Shown: positions 11,127-24,100 of the stretch, one piece after another
Layout: each line of letters opens with the position of its first letter
Numbering within the stretch: the stretch's first letter is position 1
Assembly (NCBI GenBank): GCA_037176885.1
Contig: JAWWNJ010000177.1
Location: 62,001-126,000 of the forward strand
Source: Favolaschia claudopus
Taxonomy: Eukaryota; Basidiomycota; Agaricomycetes; Agaricales; Mycenaceae
Direction: 5' to 3'
Length of the DNA: 64,000 bases
Made by a program: the position numbers and the translations under genes
Notes under the pieces: generated by a model
Seen by the model: only the letters and a program-made list of their open reading frames with translations
Databases searched by the model: none
What the model was told of the DNA's origin: nothing

Positions 11127-13718
11127 CAGAGTTTGACATCAACTGGCTTTGGCTTTTACCACCATGCCAACACCATGCCGCTCCTCCCAAAACTTGTCTA
11201 TGAGCCAAAGAATCTACTGTGCAGCTCTTGTTCTACATAATCACGCGCAACGCTCTCTATTCAATGTCGTCTTGATTCTCGACCGCGCAAAAGATCCCAA
11301 AACTGTGTCCGCCGCCACTCTTGATGTATGGGGGAAGTGCTCTCTTTCCCTCCGACGCTTTGCTTCCGCGGCGTGCTTTGGAACTCAAACCAGTCAACAC
11401 CGAAGCACCCGCGTCCCAATATTCTGTCTGAGCTTATCTACATGAGTTGAGGTGACTTCTGGGGCATCATGACAGTCGAGCTCACAAGTCATAAGGTAAA
11501 ATACGGCATGAAGACATAGAATCTAAGTACAGGGGGCTCACGCATCGTGCCCGCAGAGCTAGTCGTCCCCTCCAATCAAGTCTATAATCTCCACAGTTCT
11601 CGTCGTCTCCCGCCTCTTGACGGGGCGTTCCATCTTCGCAGCATCACCCTCGGGAACAGGCGAGCCGAGTGGGCCTTTTTAGAGCCCAGTTTTTGCGCGT
11701 TGCAAGCCCATTCCTGGCATTCGAACTGGTGACCACTGCAATGATCTACAGCCGTTGTTATGTTTGGCAAAGCACGATGGAGGCGATTTTCGGGATGTGA
11801 CCGCAGGCCGTGACCTGGAGAAGAGTGTTCTGCCCATAGCAAGAAGCGAGGGGAGCGAAGGAAGTTCTAGCTCGGGTTTTGAAACAAGGTGAAACCTTTA
11901 ATTATAAAGAATGTCTGCACTTTCTCCTCGACGTCAGTGAGAACACAACAGCTCAGCCAGAGCGACGTGGTAGTCCCGAAGGCAGAGAGTGCTAGTACCC
12001 CAACACGCAGATTGCCCATAGCAAGGAGCTCTTCCAGGGGGGTGCGAAGGAAGTTCTAGCTCGGATTTTCGTTGACCAAAGTGAGAAAACTTTGAACATC
12101 GATAGTAGTGCAATCAAAGTCAGGTAGTATTAGCAAAACTTATTTCAGAACGAACAAAAGCAAAAAAATAACGTCGTCTGGAAACTGCCGGCGACGTCGG
12201 GAATTGAACCGATGGGCGATCCAACCGAATCCCCGGACGTGGCATGCCACGCACGGGGTCTCCTCGACGTCAGTGAGAACACAACAGCTCAGCCAGAGCG
12301 ATGTGGCGATTTCAAAGGCGGAGAGTGCAAGTAGCCCAACACGCAGATTCCCCAGAGCAAGAAGCTCTTCCGAGGGGTGCGAAGGAAGTTTTAGCTCGGG
12401 TGAGAAAACCTTCGGAAATCCATAGTCGCGGTAGCGCAGACAACACTTATGAATTGAAAGTCAGGTAGTATCATTTCAGAACGAACAAAAGCAAATAAAA
12501 ATCAATAAAATCAGTCCGCCGCCTGGAAGCTGCCGGCGACGTCGGGAGTTGAACCGGATCCGACCGAACCAACCGCGTCCGGTGGCCTCCTCGACGCCTC
12601 CTCGCATCATGATCAGCAAGTACACAACAGCTGAGCCAGAGCGACGTGGGAGTTCCGAAGGCAAAGAGTGCAAGTACCTCAACGCGCAGATTCAGGATGT
12701 CAAACCTTTGGTCCGAGAGGTGGGCCGAGTTCTACAGCGTGAATTGAGTAAGGGTGTAAAACGGGAATCTGAAGAAAGGCATTCATCGTTCCTTGGAGAT
12801 CAAGCGCCGTTCAGGTGTCCGGTTCAGCAGCTACGTTACTTATTGATACGGCGGTTCCTTTCCGGATGCGACGAGTTTCAAACGATTCGGATTCATATTT
12901 TGAACTCGATTCTGAGCACAATAAGGGCTGAGCAGTGCACAGTCAATGGGGAACGGAGTGGGCGCGGTGCCAGTTGTGGAGAGCCCGTCGGCTAGCCAAG
13001 TGGGGAAGGGACTGGGAGTTTGCGAAGGGTCGTCGTGCTGGCGGACTCCTCATAGGCAACTCATAGGCAAGGAGATACAGGTGTAGAATTTTGAGAGCAA
13101 AAGCCAAAGCAGTGGCGCGAACGAACGAAGCAGGCAGCCAAGTGACTGAGGAGGCAGTATCGTGCGCAGATCCTTTGACGAGTTTGCTGGCGAGCCAGAG
13201 GCACCGACATCGAGAGAGGGAAGCGGTAGAGTTGAGCGCCGCGCTTACATTTGTTGTGGTCGAAGACGCAGGAGATAGACGGCGATCGGGATTGCGAATC
13301 AACTGACACAAAAATTGCGTCTCACAACGCGCACTCGCACGAGAATTCACGACCCCTCCCTTGAGGAGGCAGTATCGCGGGTTGACGCAGGCGATGACTT
13401 GACCACAGAGACTGGGCGCGTAGAGTGACTGACTCTACAAAGAGGTGAAAGAGAAAGGGACAAACAGCGGGCCGGTGTGGGAAGGGCGTCGGCAAGATCC
13501 GGATTGGATCAGTTGTAACGCTCACTTTCCCTTCCCCACAGCCAAAACTCCCCTCAAGGTCAGTACACCCCTCACAATACCCCAAAAGCTGGTCCAATGC
13601 GTCTGGATCGCTGCGAGCTGTCGAATGAGCCCCACATCGTCCACAAAACTCTGCGGGCCGGCTGGATGCGGGATGCAACTCGTGGATGTCGTTTTGCTGA
13701 CTACCCAAATTATTACAG
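11127..13718. other. 2.6-kb gene-poor region
   Basis: No convincing coding exon. Open frames (for example 12108-12425, 12549-12995 and 12943-13350) have no family resemblance. The central part, 11834-12700, is a tandem array with a period of about 335 bp, listed separately. The last 160 bp before 13719 are probably the leader intron and 5' UTR of the ribosomal protein gene, including a pyrimidine tract cactttcccttcccc at about 13522. Confidence 0.6.
11834..12700. repeat. Tandem array of a ~335-bp unit with a B-box-like motif
   Basis: The same blocks recur at near-constant spacing. The block cgacgtcagtgagaacacaa and its relatives start at about 11928, 12264 and (diverged) 12592. A block around tagcaaga..gaaggaagtt is at 11840, 12018 and 12355. 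The aaagtcaggtagtat block is at 12117 and 12459. A block around gccggcgacgtcggg is at 12188 and 12532. On the minus strand the last block contains GGTTCAATTCCCG or GGTTCAACTCCCG, close to the Pol III B-box consensus, with TGGCTGAGCTG (A-box-like) about 80 nt upstream in the middle unit. The tRNA arms do not pair well, so this is at most a degenerate tRNA-derived repeat. About two and a half units are present. Confidence 0.65.
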
Positions 13719-14401
13719 ATGCGCGACGTGCTGCAAACTGAAGAACTGGAGATCCCGTCCGGCGTCGAAGTGAGCGTCAAGTCGCGCCTGATCACCGTCA
13801 CTGGCCCCCGCGGCACCCTCTCCAAGAACGTCCGCCACGTTAACATGGACATCCGCCTCGTCAAGGGCAAGTCCAACCGCGTCACCCTCGCCGTATGGCA
13901 GGGCGGCCGCAAGCACGTCGCATGTCTCCGCACCATAAAGAGCTTAATAAACAACATGATCACTGGTGTCACCAAGGTCCGTCTCTCTCTTTTTTTTTAA
14001 TCGCAAAGAAATAACACGGCGCACAGGGCTTCCAATACAAAATGCGCGCGGTGTACGCCCACTTCCCCATCAACTGCATCATGCAGGAGGGCGGCACCAA
14101 GGTCGAGATCCGCAACTTCCTCGGCGAGAAGACCGTACGACATGTAGACATGCTCCCCGGCGTCGTCGTGTCAGAATCCACCGCACAAAAAGACGAGCTC
14201 ATCCTCGAGGGCAACGACATTGACATGGTTTCCCAGTCCGGTGCGTTTTCTCTCTCTCCTAACTCAATGGGCCGTATTAATTAAATCGAATTGATAGCGG
14301 CGTCGATCCACGGCTCGTGCCTTGTCCGGAACAAGGATATCCGCAAGTTCCTCGACGGCATCTACGTCTCGGGCAAGGGCACAGTCGTCCAGTCCGATTA
14401 A
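13719..14401 (+). CDS. RPL9: 60S ribosomal protein uL6 (L9)
   Basis: Large-subunit protein near the sarcin-ricin loop and factor-binding site. Three exons, 13719-13976, 14027-14240 and 14298-14401, give 191 residues, the normal length. Recognisable blocks are [70 protein letters not shown] and the C-terminal [15 protein letters not shown]. The start ATG lies directly after an acceptor (attacag), so an intron in the 5' UTR, probably from about 13560, ends at the start codon. The first residues ([15 protein letters not shown]) fit fungal orthologues. Tandem with STE14. Confidence 0.95.
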
Positions 14402-14675
14402 TTCTCTCCACACTACACATATCATGTACCTGGCATATGTTGCATGTTTTCTATGGCTATATGTCTTTGTGTGAATTCAGAAAACCGTCCCAATCCGCCT
14501 TTGAGTCTGCCAAAATTCAAAGTACTGTCTCAGGTACACTCGTTTAGAAAAGCGAAAGACAATGAGCACCAAAAAATTTCGACGAGACAATAAGATATGA
14601 TCGGCCCCGGCCAAACAAAAAGAAAAATGTCTCTTTCAAGCCGCCACCACCTCAACCACCACACCCTCAGCCCCA

Positions 14676-15639
14676 ATGGCTAGCCCCGCCGCCTCCGCCT
14701 CGACGGCCACGTCCTTATCGTCCACGCCAACCCCCTCGGCAACACCGCCGCCGCCGACGCAGCCGCACCCGCTCGTCCCTCCGCCGCCCGCGAAATACAC
14801 CGGCCGCATCCCCAACACCCCCCTCTTCGCCTCCCTCATCTCCTTCCTCCTCGGCGCCCTCTTCGCCCTCGGCTGCCTCTTCTTCCTCTCTCCATCCTCT
14901 TCGTCTTCTCCCAATTACAACCCCTTCCTGGGTTTACCTTTCCCTCCCCAATGGAATTTAAATCTAACCCGCCCATACTTCCTCACCCCGCACCTCGCCT
15001 TCTTCGCCGCCGCCTGGGCCTTCTTCCACTGGGCCGAATACGCGGTCACCGCAGGCTGGAATTTGGAGAAATGCAGCGTCGATTCCTTCCTGCTCGAGAA
15101 CGGCTCGCTCTACCACATCGCGCACGGCACCGCCGTGGCAGAATACGTCCTGACGCTGTATTGGCGCCCTGAACTGAAGACGTGGCCGTATGTCTCGTTC
15201 GTAGGTGGGTATCCGAGTCGTATTCCTTCCTCTCTTTCTTCAAATCCTCAGTCTTCATTATATATATATTTACTCACCAAACCTCGCAGGCATCCTCCTC
15301 GTCCTAACCGGCCAACTCCTCCGCTCCTCCGCCATGATCCACGCCTCCACCAACTTCTCCCACGCCGTCGCCTTCAAAAAGCGCCCCTCCCACGTCCTCG
15401 TCACATCAGGCATCTACGCCCACCTCCGCCACCCCTCTTACGCAGGCTTCTTCTGGTGGGCCCTCGGCACCCAACTCGTCCTCCAGAATCCCATCTCCTT
15501 CGTCACCTACGCTGTCATCCTCTGGCGCTTCTTCTACTACCGCACGCGCGCGGAGGAACGCGCGTTGGTGGTTTTCTTTGGGGATCAGTATGTGCAGTAT
15601 CGGAAGAGAGTCGGGACGATGATCCCTTTCGTGCCTTAG
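14676..15639 (+). CDS. STE14: Protein-S-isoprenylcysteine O-methyltransferase
   Basis: ER-membrane enzyme that methylates the C-terminal prenylcysteine of CaaX proteins such as mating pheromones, Ras and Rho. Two exons (14676-15204 and 15290-15639) encode 292 residues. After a Ser/Thr/Pro-rich start of about 45 residues there are several membrane spans (SLISFLLGALFALGCLFFL and later segments). The ICMT core contains FFHWAEYAVTAGWN, ENGSLYHIAHG, GQLLRSSAMIHASTNFSH, LVTSGIYAHLRHPSYAGFFW and RAEERALVVFFGDQYVQY. The RHPSYxGF and EExxL blocks bind S-adenosylmethionine and the substrate in this family. The intron splits the Gly of VSFVGILL. In basidiomycetes the enzyme also matures the lipopeptide pheromones. 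Confidence 0.94.
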
Positions 15640-15723
15640 TCTGAAGATCTGAAGTTCCAACATGTAAGTAAATGGAAGAAATAGTTCATCCGGGCTCTAT
15701 AGATTATTACATTGAAATTGTCA

Positions 15724-17951
15724 TTACGCTACAATACCCTTTTCGTTAGCCTGGGGTACAACCATACGTTCATCTAACGCAGTCTCCGCCTCAACAGTCT
15801 CCGACACAGTCCGTTTTTGCTGTGGTTGTTGAAGTTGAACACCACTCCCACCAGCATGTCCATTACTCGTCGTCGCCTTCTTTTCCGTATCACTGGTGTC
15901 GCCCCCACCGTTCTGCAGCAACGCCGCGTCCGACTCGGCGGCACCGTACGCAGGGTGCTCCATCGCAAGCGCCGCCCGTAGCCGCTCCTTCACTTTTTCT
16001 ACCCGTTTCGTGTGGTTCCCGCCGATGGCGATCATGATCGCTGCTCCGATCCCGCACAGGAAGCTCGCAGGGATGAGAATCCCTGTGCTCCACGCCGGCC
16101 GTTGGAATCTAATTCAAGGCGGAGCGAGATCTCAATTTTCTTCTCTCACATGGAGAGCAAATACAACACATACCGGTCAAGACCCCACATTGTCCCGCAC
16201 AGCATAACCTAATTCATGTCAGAGGCAACCACAGAGACTCGACAAAACGCACCTGGAAGATAGAGTTCCCGTCGTTCAGACAACATATTATCAGAGCAGT
16301 ACTGAAAAGGCGGTCAGAGTTCAGATTCTCAATTCTTTCCCTTCGATTCTCACCTGATCGGAAAAGCCTAAGAACGAAGCAGAATTAGCCAGACCGCGAT
16401 GTCTAGCATACGAATACCACTCACACGATGCGTCTCGGTCCCATGGGCTCGATACCAGGTCTGATGTCGCTGGAACTTGACTTGCTCTTCATCGAGATGG
16501 TCAAGGATATATTACAGACAAAAAAAAAACACGTACGTCGATGTAAGAACTTCTGCTCCTCGTCGGTCAGGACGTGCACATAGTTTGGATCATATATGGG
16601 GTCTGGGAGATCATCCGAATCGAATAATTCGGGCAGCCCGGCTTTGCGGCGGAGAGTTCGCGTGCGTCGTTTATAATAATATATCCATGATATTCCTGAC
16701 CAGTTGTTAGAAGATGACCGACGGGAATTTACATCGCAACTCACGATATGTGTCCAGGACACGAGACGGAATAAGCCCGACGCCAGTAACAGTGAAGAGA
16801 CCTGAACAAATACATTGGTTCGTCGTGCCAGATTAAAGAATGGTCTGCGAACCGTTTACGACCTGGGAACTGACTTCCACCCAGAATCCCTGAGTATTTG
16901 CGTTATGGAAGTTGATAAATTTTGCGAGGAAGAACACGATGGCGGCGCCCCAGAAGACTGCAAGAGGTAGACATGAGTACCACTCAGATTAAGTGGTGGA
17001 ATATACGGACCAACAGCGAACCCATATATTCCTGCTAAGACCTGCACATCCTCAGAAAATTAGCCAGGCAGAGAAATGGCTTCAACTCACCCCAAGCGCT
17101 GCAGCATAGCTTAAGAATTGCACAAGATACAGATACGACAGACGTACGCGTTTTGAGAAAAGCCCACACGCCCATTAAAGTGCGTCTGTACTTTGAAGGT
17201 TTGGCGAGCACATCCTCGATATGCCGATCCAGCGAGTCCTCATAATCCTTCTTGCCCTTCTCCCCGTCTGTAACATCCGTCGTCGATGGCGAGGATAGCG
17301 TGACGACCGGTTTCCGCGAGTACCAGGTGGGGGGACTGCACACAGGCGCGTTGGGGCCAAATTTCATTAATTTTAAATCGGCCGACGTACAACAAGAGGG
17401 CATTGGCTGCGTTGGTCAGTGTCGATACCGTCCCAACTTGAGGGTCTCAAATCGGATGTCCACTTCATCCTCTGCACGAATTCAAAATAATTGGAACACA
17501 CACCTATCACATCGAGATGCTCAACAATATCGTCATGGTGGTCCAATTCATTCGCTTGCCCCGTGTGAGGAAGACTCAAATTACTCTCAATGAGCCCGGG
17601 CTCGCCATCCGGTCTTGCACGAGTGACCACGTCGGTTTGCGCGCCGGAATGGTGCGAGAGGGGTGATGGGGCTCGTTCGTTGGAGCCCGAGCCCGGCGAC
17701 AAAGGAGGGCCGCCGCTGCTGGCTAGGGACGCACGAGCGACAGAGTTTGCTCGCGCACGCGAGGCGATGTGATTTTGGATCTTGCTGCCTCGGAGGGAGC
17801 CTTGGAGGAAGGGTGGAGCGGGGAGAGGCGGGAGATCATCGGTAGGCGAAGACGTTTGGTGGCCCGCGGCGAAGATGGCGGCGAGGGAGCGGTCCTGGGA
17901 ACCGTCGCTGACACTCGAGTACGCGCTCCTCCTCACTCGAACGGAGGGCAT
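15724..17951 (-). CDS. DUF2985-like multi-pass membrane protein
   Basis: Function unknown. The start is ATG 17951 (MPSVRVRRSAYSS). The N-terminal 150 or so residues are Ser/Pro/Ala-rich. A helical block follows: IVEHLDVI, VGTVSTLTNAANALL, then FPPTWYSRKPVV, LDRHIEDVLAKPSKYRRTL and GVWAFLKT. Hydrophobic spans follow, including FGVYGFAVVFWGAAIVFFL-like sequence and a cytoplasmic-looking block RTRTLRRKAGLPELFDSDDL, PDPIYDPNYVHVLTDEEQ. The soluble C-terminus has KERLRAALAMEHPAYG and ends KGIVA (TAA 15724-15726). The LDRHIEDVL, WVEVSSQ and DDLPDPIYDPN blocks resemble the fungal DUF2985 membrane family; this is from memory of the family and needs a profile search. At least eight introns. Confidence 0.65.
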
Positions 17952-18184
17952 AGCGGCAGTCAAAGGGCAAGATCCATGTACTCACAGAGGTATCCCTATA
18001 AGTGATCGACTATTTCAGGACGTCAGCGACATTTGTTCACGCCGAGCCCGCAGTGACCCACAGTGACCGCGTTATTCCCCCGTCACGGAAACATATGCGC
18101 AATATCATATTCGTAATAAGTTATCGACCGGTAAGTAAGTAGGTTAGGGCTATGGGTACACTACGTCTAGGGCTACAGGGTCAT

Positions 18185-21100
18185 TTACATCTCGGTCGCT
18201 GCTCCATTCGAATTCAACGTTTTAGTCCGTCCAAAAAGAGTAAATTTGCGGTTCCTGCTTGGTGGTCGCGAGATTGGCTCATCGTCCGTCGGTTCAGCGC
18301 TACCTGGACCAATCGCCAACGGAACACCAGCATCCCCTTTCTTCTTCCGCGCCTTGCGCCAACGAGGATGCGGAGAGTGCGATCGGTCCGACTCGGCCCC
18401 ATCGTCTTCAGCGTATGCCAGCTGCTTCCGTGACTTGTTGTTAGGATTGTTCAAGTCTGACGCGTTGCTCTTATTATTCGCGATCCATTTCGTCTTGGAA
18501 ATGAGCTCGCGAGCAACCGGAAGAACCGGGACAAGCGGTTGGTGGAAAGCCATCTTCAACCAGCCTTTCCACGACATGTCTGAAGGGATAAACTGGTCAA
18601 CCAATTCCTCGAACTATGGTATTCTTAGCTACGACTGCAAACGAAATTAGAAATGATATACGCACACTCCACGTCTGATTCCGGTACTCGAGATCACGCG
18701 TGCGGATGTGCGCGTCGCGACACACAAAGGAATCCTCCTTCATGATGCTGAGCAGTAGGTTGAGACTTGGTGCGAGAAAAAATGTCAGATGAAATGCAAG
18801 ATCATAGCAGCATAAATCTCACCTTGAAATGCGAACCATGACAAAACTCTTTTGGGAAGACCGAGTTTTCATCTCCGCAGCATCTCCCGCCTTTTTAATA
18901 GACTGCGTGCTTTTGTTCGAAGTGTCGGATCGATTTTTCTTTCGCGACGTATCCGTCAGTGCTGGTGGCGCAGCCAAGGTGGACTGCCTTAGGGCACTCG
19001 ACGAAGCCGTTCGATGCAATGCCGGCCGCGAAGGAGGTGCAAGCATGTTGGTTGAACGTAAGTCCGTGAAGGACCGAGAGGCACTAAGCCTTGCAGGAGT
19101 TTGTACTGGCGGCGATAATGAACCCTTCCTCGAATTGTGGCTTCGGGGAGAATCGAATGAGGAACGAGCCAGGACAATATCAGGGGTGGCTTCTATTGTT
19201 GGGAGCACTTCGTCCTCTGTGATCGCCTTCCGATTTCTCCGTGCTGGCCAGACATACTCCATTATGCGGCGCCCGACTTTGGCGTCAACTTGAAGCCGCA
19301 TCGGATGGAAATTCAGCTCGAATGACTCATAGATCGTAATGCCGCCCACAGGCGCCAGAATAGACCAATTCGCCAGCACAAATAATCCCCGCTAGAGGAG
19401 AAAATTCAGAAAGCCGCCTTCGTTGATGACAACAGTCTCTACTCACTTTCAGGAGAGGGTGATTCGCAGGTTCGTCGTGTTTTGATAGAATCTCTGCCCA
19501 CTGCGCGTCTCGAGAGCCGTCGAAAGCTTGAAGATTTCCGACCGTCAGATTGTTAACAGTTGAGCTGTCTTGACGGCTGAGCCAGAAGAAATCTATATTT
19601 TGGACCACCAATTTGGCAAGCATTTCTTTCTGATCGTCCAGCATCCTCCACGAGATCTCAGAGGAATACGTGTGAAGCAGGAGCGCGGACTTCGATTCCG
19701 CTTGGTTTTCGCGCTGATCGTCCTGAGCCAATTTGATACACTCGAAGAGTCCACTCAGCTCCTCAGACAGAAGCTGCAAAGCAAAGATGTTAGTAAAGAA
19801 CCGACAACGAGTATGGATTGTAATACCATTTTGTGAGCCTTTAGTTTTAGCATCTCCAACTTCGCAGCGTCAGGAGTCAGATGCGAGACGTCGGCCAAAG
19901 ACTCGGTGTCAATCGCGTCCCGTAGGCTCGTCTGGAGGTCAGTAACAACGTTGGCGACGGAGGATAGGTCATTAAAGTCGTAAGTGAATAAGAGTGTCTC
20001 TAATTTATTCATGCGTGTTTTTTGAGCAGCATCCGAAAATAGCAGAAGCTTTGTGACGATGTTGGAGATGGTATGGAAATGTTGGTCATTTGCTGTGACC
20101 GTAAATTGGGGTATATTAACTTGAATTAAATCCTGAGCACCATTGTGAGGACAGCGAGAAGAAGAACGAGATAGAGAAAGAACCGTTTGATCGTGTAGAT
20201 GGTCATGGCTCCCCGACCCCTTTTCGGCGGATCGAACTACCGAGGTGACATTATTTCGCAGTCTTAGACGGTTGAATTTATCGTAGTGGAATGTGGCGTC
20301 AGTTTGAGGGACGAGGCGTTCGAAGTCGCTTGACTCGCATCTGAAGTCAATGAGCACTTCAAGAGGAACAAAACCGTCGCCCTCATAATCTGCGGAAGCG
20401 GGGGAGAAGGTCTGCAGCCCAGAAACCGTAGTAAAAGATCTGCGGAGAGAATCAGAGACCGTATGTTTTTGTTGCTCTGTGCTCACCGTGACATGACTTT
20501 TCCGCTGATAGGATCGTCTGCATTAGAGTCATCCATGATCGCGTACGACTGCAGCTTTGCCTGTACAGCGGCCACCACACAAGTCTGAACATCAGCACCC
20601 TCGTCACGTAACACAATTTGCGGCTTGAGCAACAGGCAACAATGTCCCTTCCACACAGATATTCCCTCAGACCACCCATCAAGAGGATCTAGGTCGATGG
20701 GAGGTTCGCGGGCTGGCCCTTCTTCAAGGGATTTCCGTTCATTGCCGATCAAAATCTTGCGTAGAGCGTGAGCAGCAGCCTGCGCAGTACCGAGAGTTCG
20801 ATGCTTGTCTGGACCCGACATGACGCCAACGTCTTCAGCTTGATCCCGAATGAATTTGACGGCGCTTGGATCATCTGGTCAGAAAAAACAAAACACACAC
20901 GGAGGAAGGTATTTACCGGGTCGCCATATGATATTCCATTCCTCTACGAGCTCTCGAGCAATAATAATATTGCATCATTATCTGAAGGGGGGTTAATTTG
21001 ATAAAGATTGTGACGAGATAGACACAACAAACATCGCGGATAGCGCTATCGAGGAAGATTTTTGGGCAATGAATCTGATACACGTTATCAAACTCAGCCC

Positions 21101-24100
21101 ATTCCGCTTCTGACAGAGTGTCTGCCGGGATGTGGTAACTATGTCCGTTGGCTTCACCCGTTGTCCGTGAGCCGGCCTCAGTTTTTTTCAGAAGTGTGAT
21201 ATAATCCCGGAGAAGCACAACCATTTTTTGCATGGTCTGGGATTCCGGACTCGCCTGATGCGGTTTAGAATGGCAGCGAAGTAAGAGGAAACAGCTACCT
21301 TTGCGCCATTGACTTTGGCTTCGTCGATCGCCCTCGTGAGCTCCTCTATACGCGCTGATGCTAGATCAATCTGAACTTGAATCACAGCTAGAGCGAAAGC
21401 TTTTCAGTCAAGGAAGACAGAGTAAGACGGGTACCAACAAGGCTGATGGCCAAGGGAACAAGTATGAGAGCGTTCGGATCCAAATTTGGTGGCAGCAGTC
21501 TTCTGTCGTCGAAAATACGTGAAGCGGGGGCATGTAGCAAGTGGAAGAAAGTGCGGAGAGGGCGGAGAGGGAGGGGACCAGTCAAGTTCGACAAAGTCAT
21601 CCTCATCCATCCACTCGGAGTCAGCGGGAGTGGAAGGGAGGTCTGTACGGCTTCTATAGTTGCTCCTTTGAGGGGAAGAGCTGACTCCGACTTGGACTTT
21701 CAATGGATCTTCGAAAGTTGCAAGCATAGCACGCAAATCGAGACCCTTCAAAACCAGCTCCACCGCAGCAAAAGGCTTTTTACGGACGACCTTCATTGAA
21801 TTGGGAAGAGGTCCAGGCATGTTTATTTCTTCCTCCCGCTGGTGCATATCGACCACGAACTCGTCGATCATGGCCTTGACCCCGATCCAGGGTGTAACCC
21901 CATCCGCCCACGCTGTTGTTACCATCAAAAATGTGTTCCCACGCATCGGGACTAAGCGACTCACTTTCTCGAGAGTCATCTATGTATGCATGCATAATAG
22001 CCAGGTTCTGTACTGCAATGCGATATTTGAGCGTGGCCAAATGCTGTCCAAATTTTGGCGAAATGGGCCGAACAGGCCAAACGGCTCCTTGCCGAATAGG
22101 AAGACTCAATACGCCGTTGAAAAGTGTCCACCACTTCCAAAAGTGCGAGAACGACTGGGGTGTAAGATGAAAACTACTCGGATCTAGCGGTTTGCCCTGC
22201 AGCTTGTCAAGGGCAGATGTCAAAGACACGGATAGATGAATGAAATCTGAACGAAATCCATTGTAAGAATCCTCAGGGCTCTGTCGAGAATTCAGTCCCA
22301 CCACCGTTGTAAATATGAAGCAGCACACCTTTCTGATCGGGACCCGTGGCTTCTTTTGCAACTTGATCTCATAGTGGGGAAGGAAATCAAAGAACCTGCA
22401 CTTCCGATGAAAGGAGGACCCGCTACACGAAGTACATTCGGGTCCACAAGATCGCTCCATGACGAAGCCGAGCCCGAAACGCACACCGGAGCGAAATTGG
22501 GCACAAATCTTCTGGAACGGGCGAGGATTTTGTAGCTCCGCCTGGGATCGAGGCTTTCTTTTCGACTTGGGCATGAGATGGGAGAAGCTTCGTGGAAGTT
22601 AGAGTCGGACAAACGGTGATGTACATGTAGAAATCTCACTCGGGAATGGCAATGACCATGGAGCTACTCGTGACTTGAATGAGTTCCCTATCGTCGTTTG
22701 AGTGACCAATCATCAATTTGGGACTTCCCTGCCACGCAAGAACGAAGCCTGCTCCTGCTCCGTTGACGATGTAAGGGTCGCGTGTACCTGCTACGATAAG
22801 ATACTGGATGCATGCTGAAAACAATTACAAACCTTTCATTTGGAATCGAGCTTCCCCAGTGAAATTCGTCTCGACAGTCCAGTGGAAAATGAGCCTCATC
22901 TGACGGAGGATGTTAGAAGTGACAGCATAATGAAGTTGATGAGCTGACCTTGTCCCAAAAGCCTACAGCAGGGGACGAATCCCGAGGCGAACTTGACAGT
23001 GTCTCGACTACCCTCATGACATCTTGAGTACCAGGACCGTAGCTGACACCCCAAGAAAATGTCGTGGGCGCAGTAGCGGTGACCTCAATGATGGGATTGG
23101 CGTAGGATTTGACCGGCATGATCGTTTTGGGTATGGTTAGAGAAAAGGGTGCAGAACCTGGCAACCCATAATCTGCTTCGACCACAGGACAGTCGACCCA
23201 ATCTACGGACAGCTCCGACCCCATCTCTTCAGCAATGACGAGATTGCTATCGAAGTCCAGGACGAACAATGTCTTGTCGACTTTGGCGGGGATGTGAACA
23301 AGGGGGATAGGATAGTCTCGTAGAGTTGCGCGTAAGGATGAAAGAGCGAAGTTGAGGTGCAGAGGAATCAGGAGAGAGAACTGTGTGTCAAGTGGCAGAC
23401 CATCCCCATGTGTGTTCAGGAACTGAGGAAGGTGGCTGGCCGAAAAGGTAGGGGGTCCAAGGTTCAGAGTGATATTTGCCATAAGGATTCGAAGCAAGGG
23501 CGGGGTTGGCGGAATGGGGGCGGCTTCAACAAGATTGGGAATCGAGCTCGTCACTCGCAATGGCTGCGAGCCAAAATGCTTTCGGCTGACCGCTTCCTCC
23601 TCCTTAATGTGGCGTGACTTGTTGACATTCAACCGCATAGCCCAGTCCACGGAGTGCACTTCGTCGAGCCGTTCCCGAGCCTCCGCAATAGAGATCGAAT
23701 GGTTGGCATTGAAAATGTAATTGGGGTTCTCAACATTCCGGTTCGAGTTGTGACTATGCGCATTCAAGATGCTCCGAACTTTGGCATCGAAGGCCTGTTC
23801 GCGGTCCGCTCTATTCTTCGCAGCATCGAGCCCGGTACGAGAGATGACGCCAAGTTTGGCCTCGAATGGATCGTCAGCAGCTTCGACGCATAGGGACCGA
23901 ATATTCAAGAGTATCTTGGGCACCCGTTTCGGACCCTCTGGCTCAGGTATAGGCACCGCATCATATCGCCCGATGGTACAAATACGTGCAAGGTGTTTGA
24001 CGGCTTTGAGGGTCACTGAGATGTCGAGGATCAGCTCCGACAGCACAAATCCGTGAGGGATTCGTATCTTGGCGTTATCGGCTTCAACTTCGAAAGAATC

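Noticed and set aside
12188..12310. Functional tRNA gene on the minus strand (B-box GGTTCAATTCCCG)
   Set aside because: The T-arm and acceptor strands do not pair, no clear anticodon arm can be drawn, and the same motif recurs in the tandem repeat, so I treat it as a degenerate tRNA-like repeat.
12943..13350. Open frames in the gene-poor region (also 12108-12425 and 12549-12995)
   Set aside because: No recognisable motifs, composition like the repeat, and no splice signals linking them.
13322..13975. Minus-strand frame of 217 residues
   Set aside because: Its main part is antisense to exon 1 of the uL6 gene, so it is a shadow of a strongly constrained coding exon.
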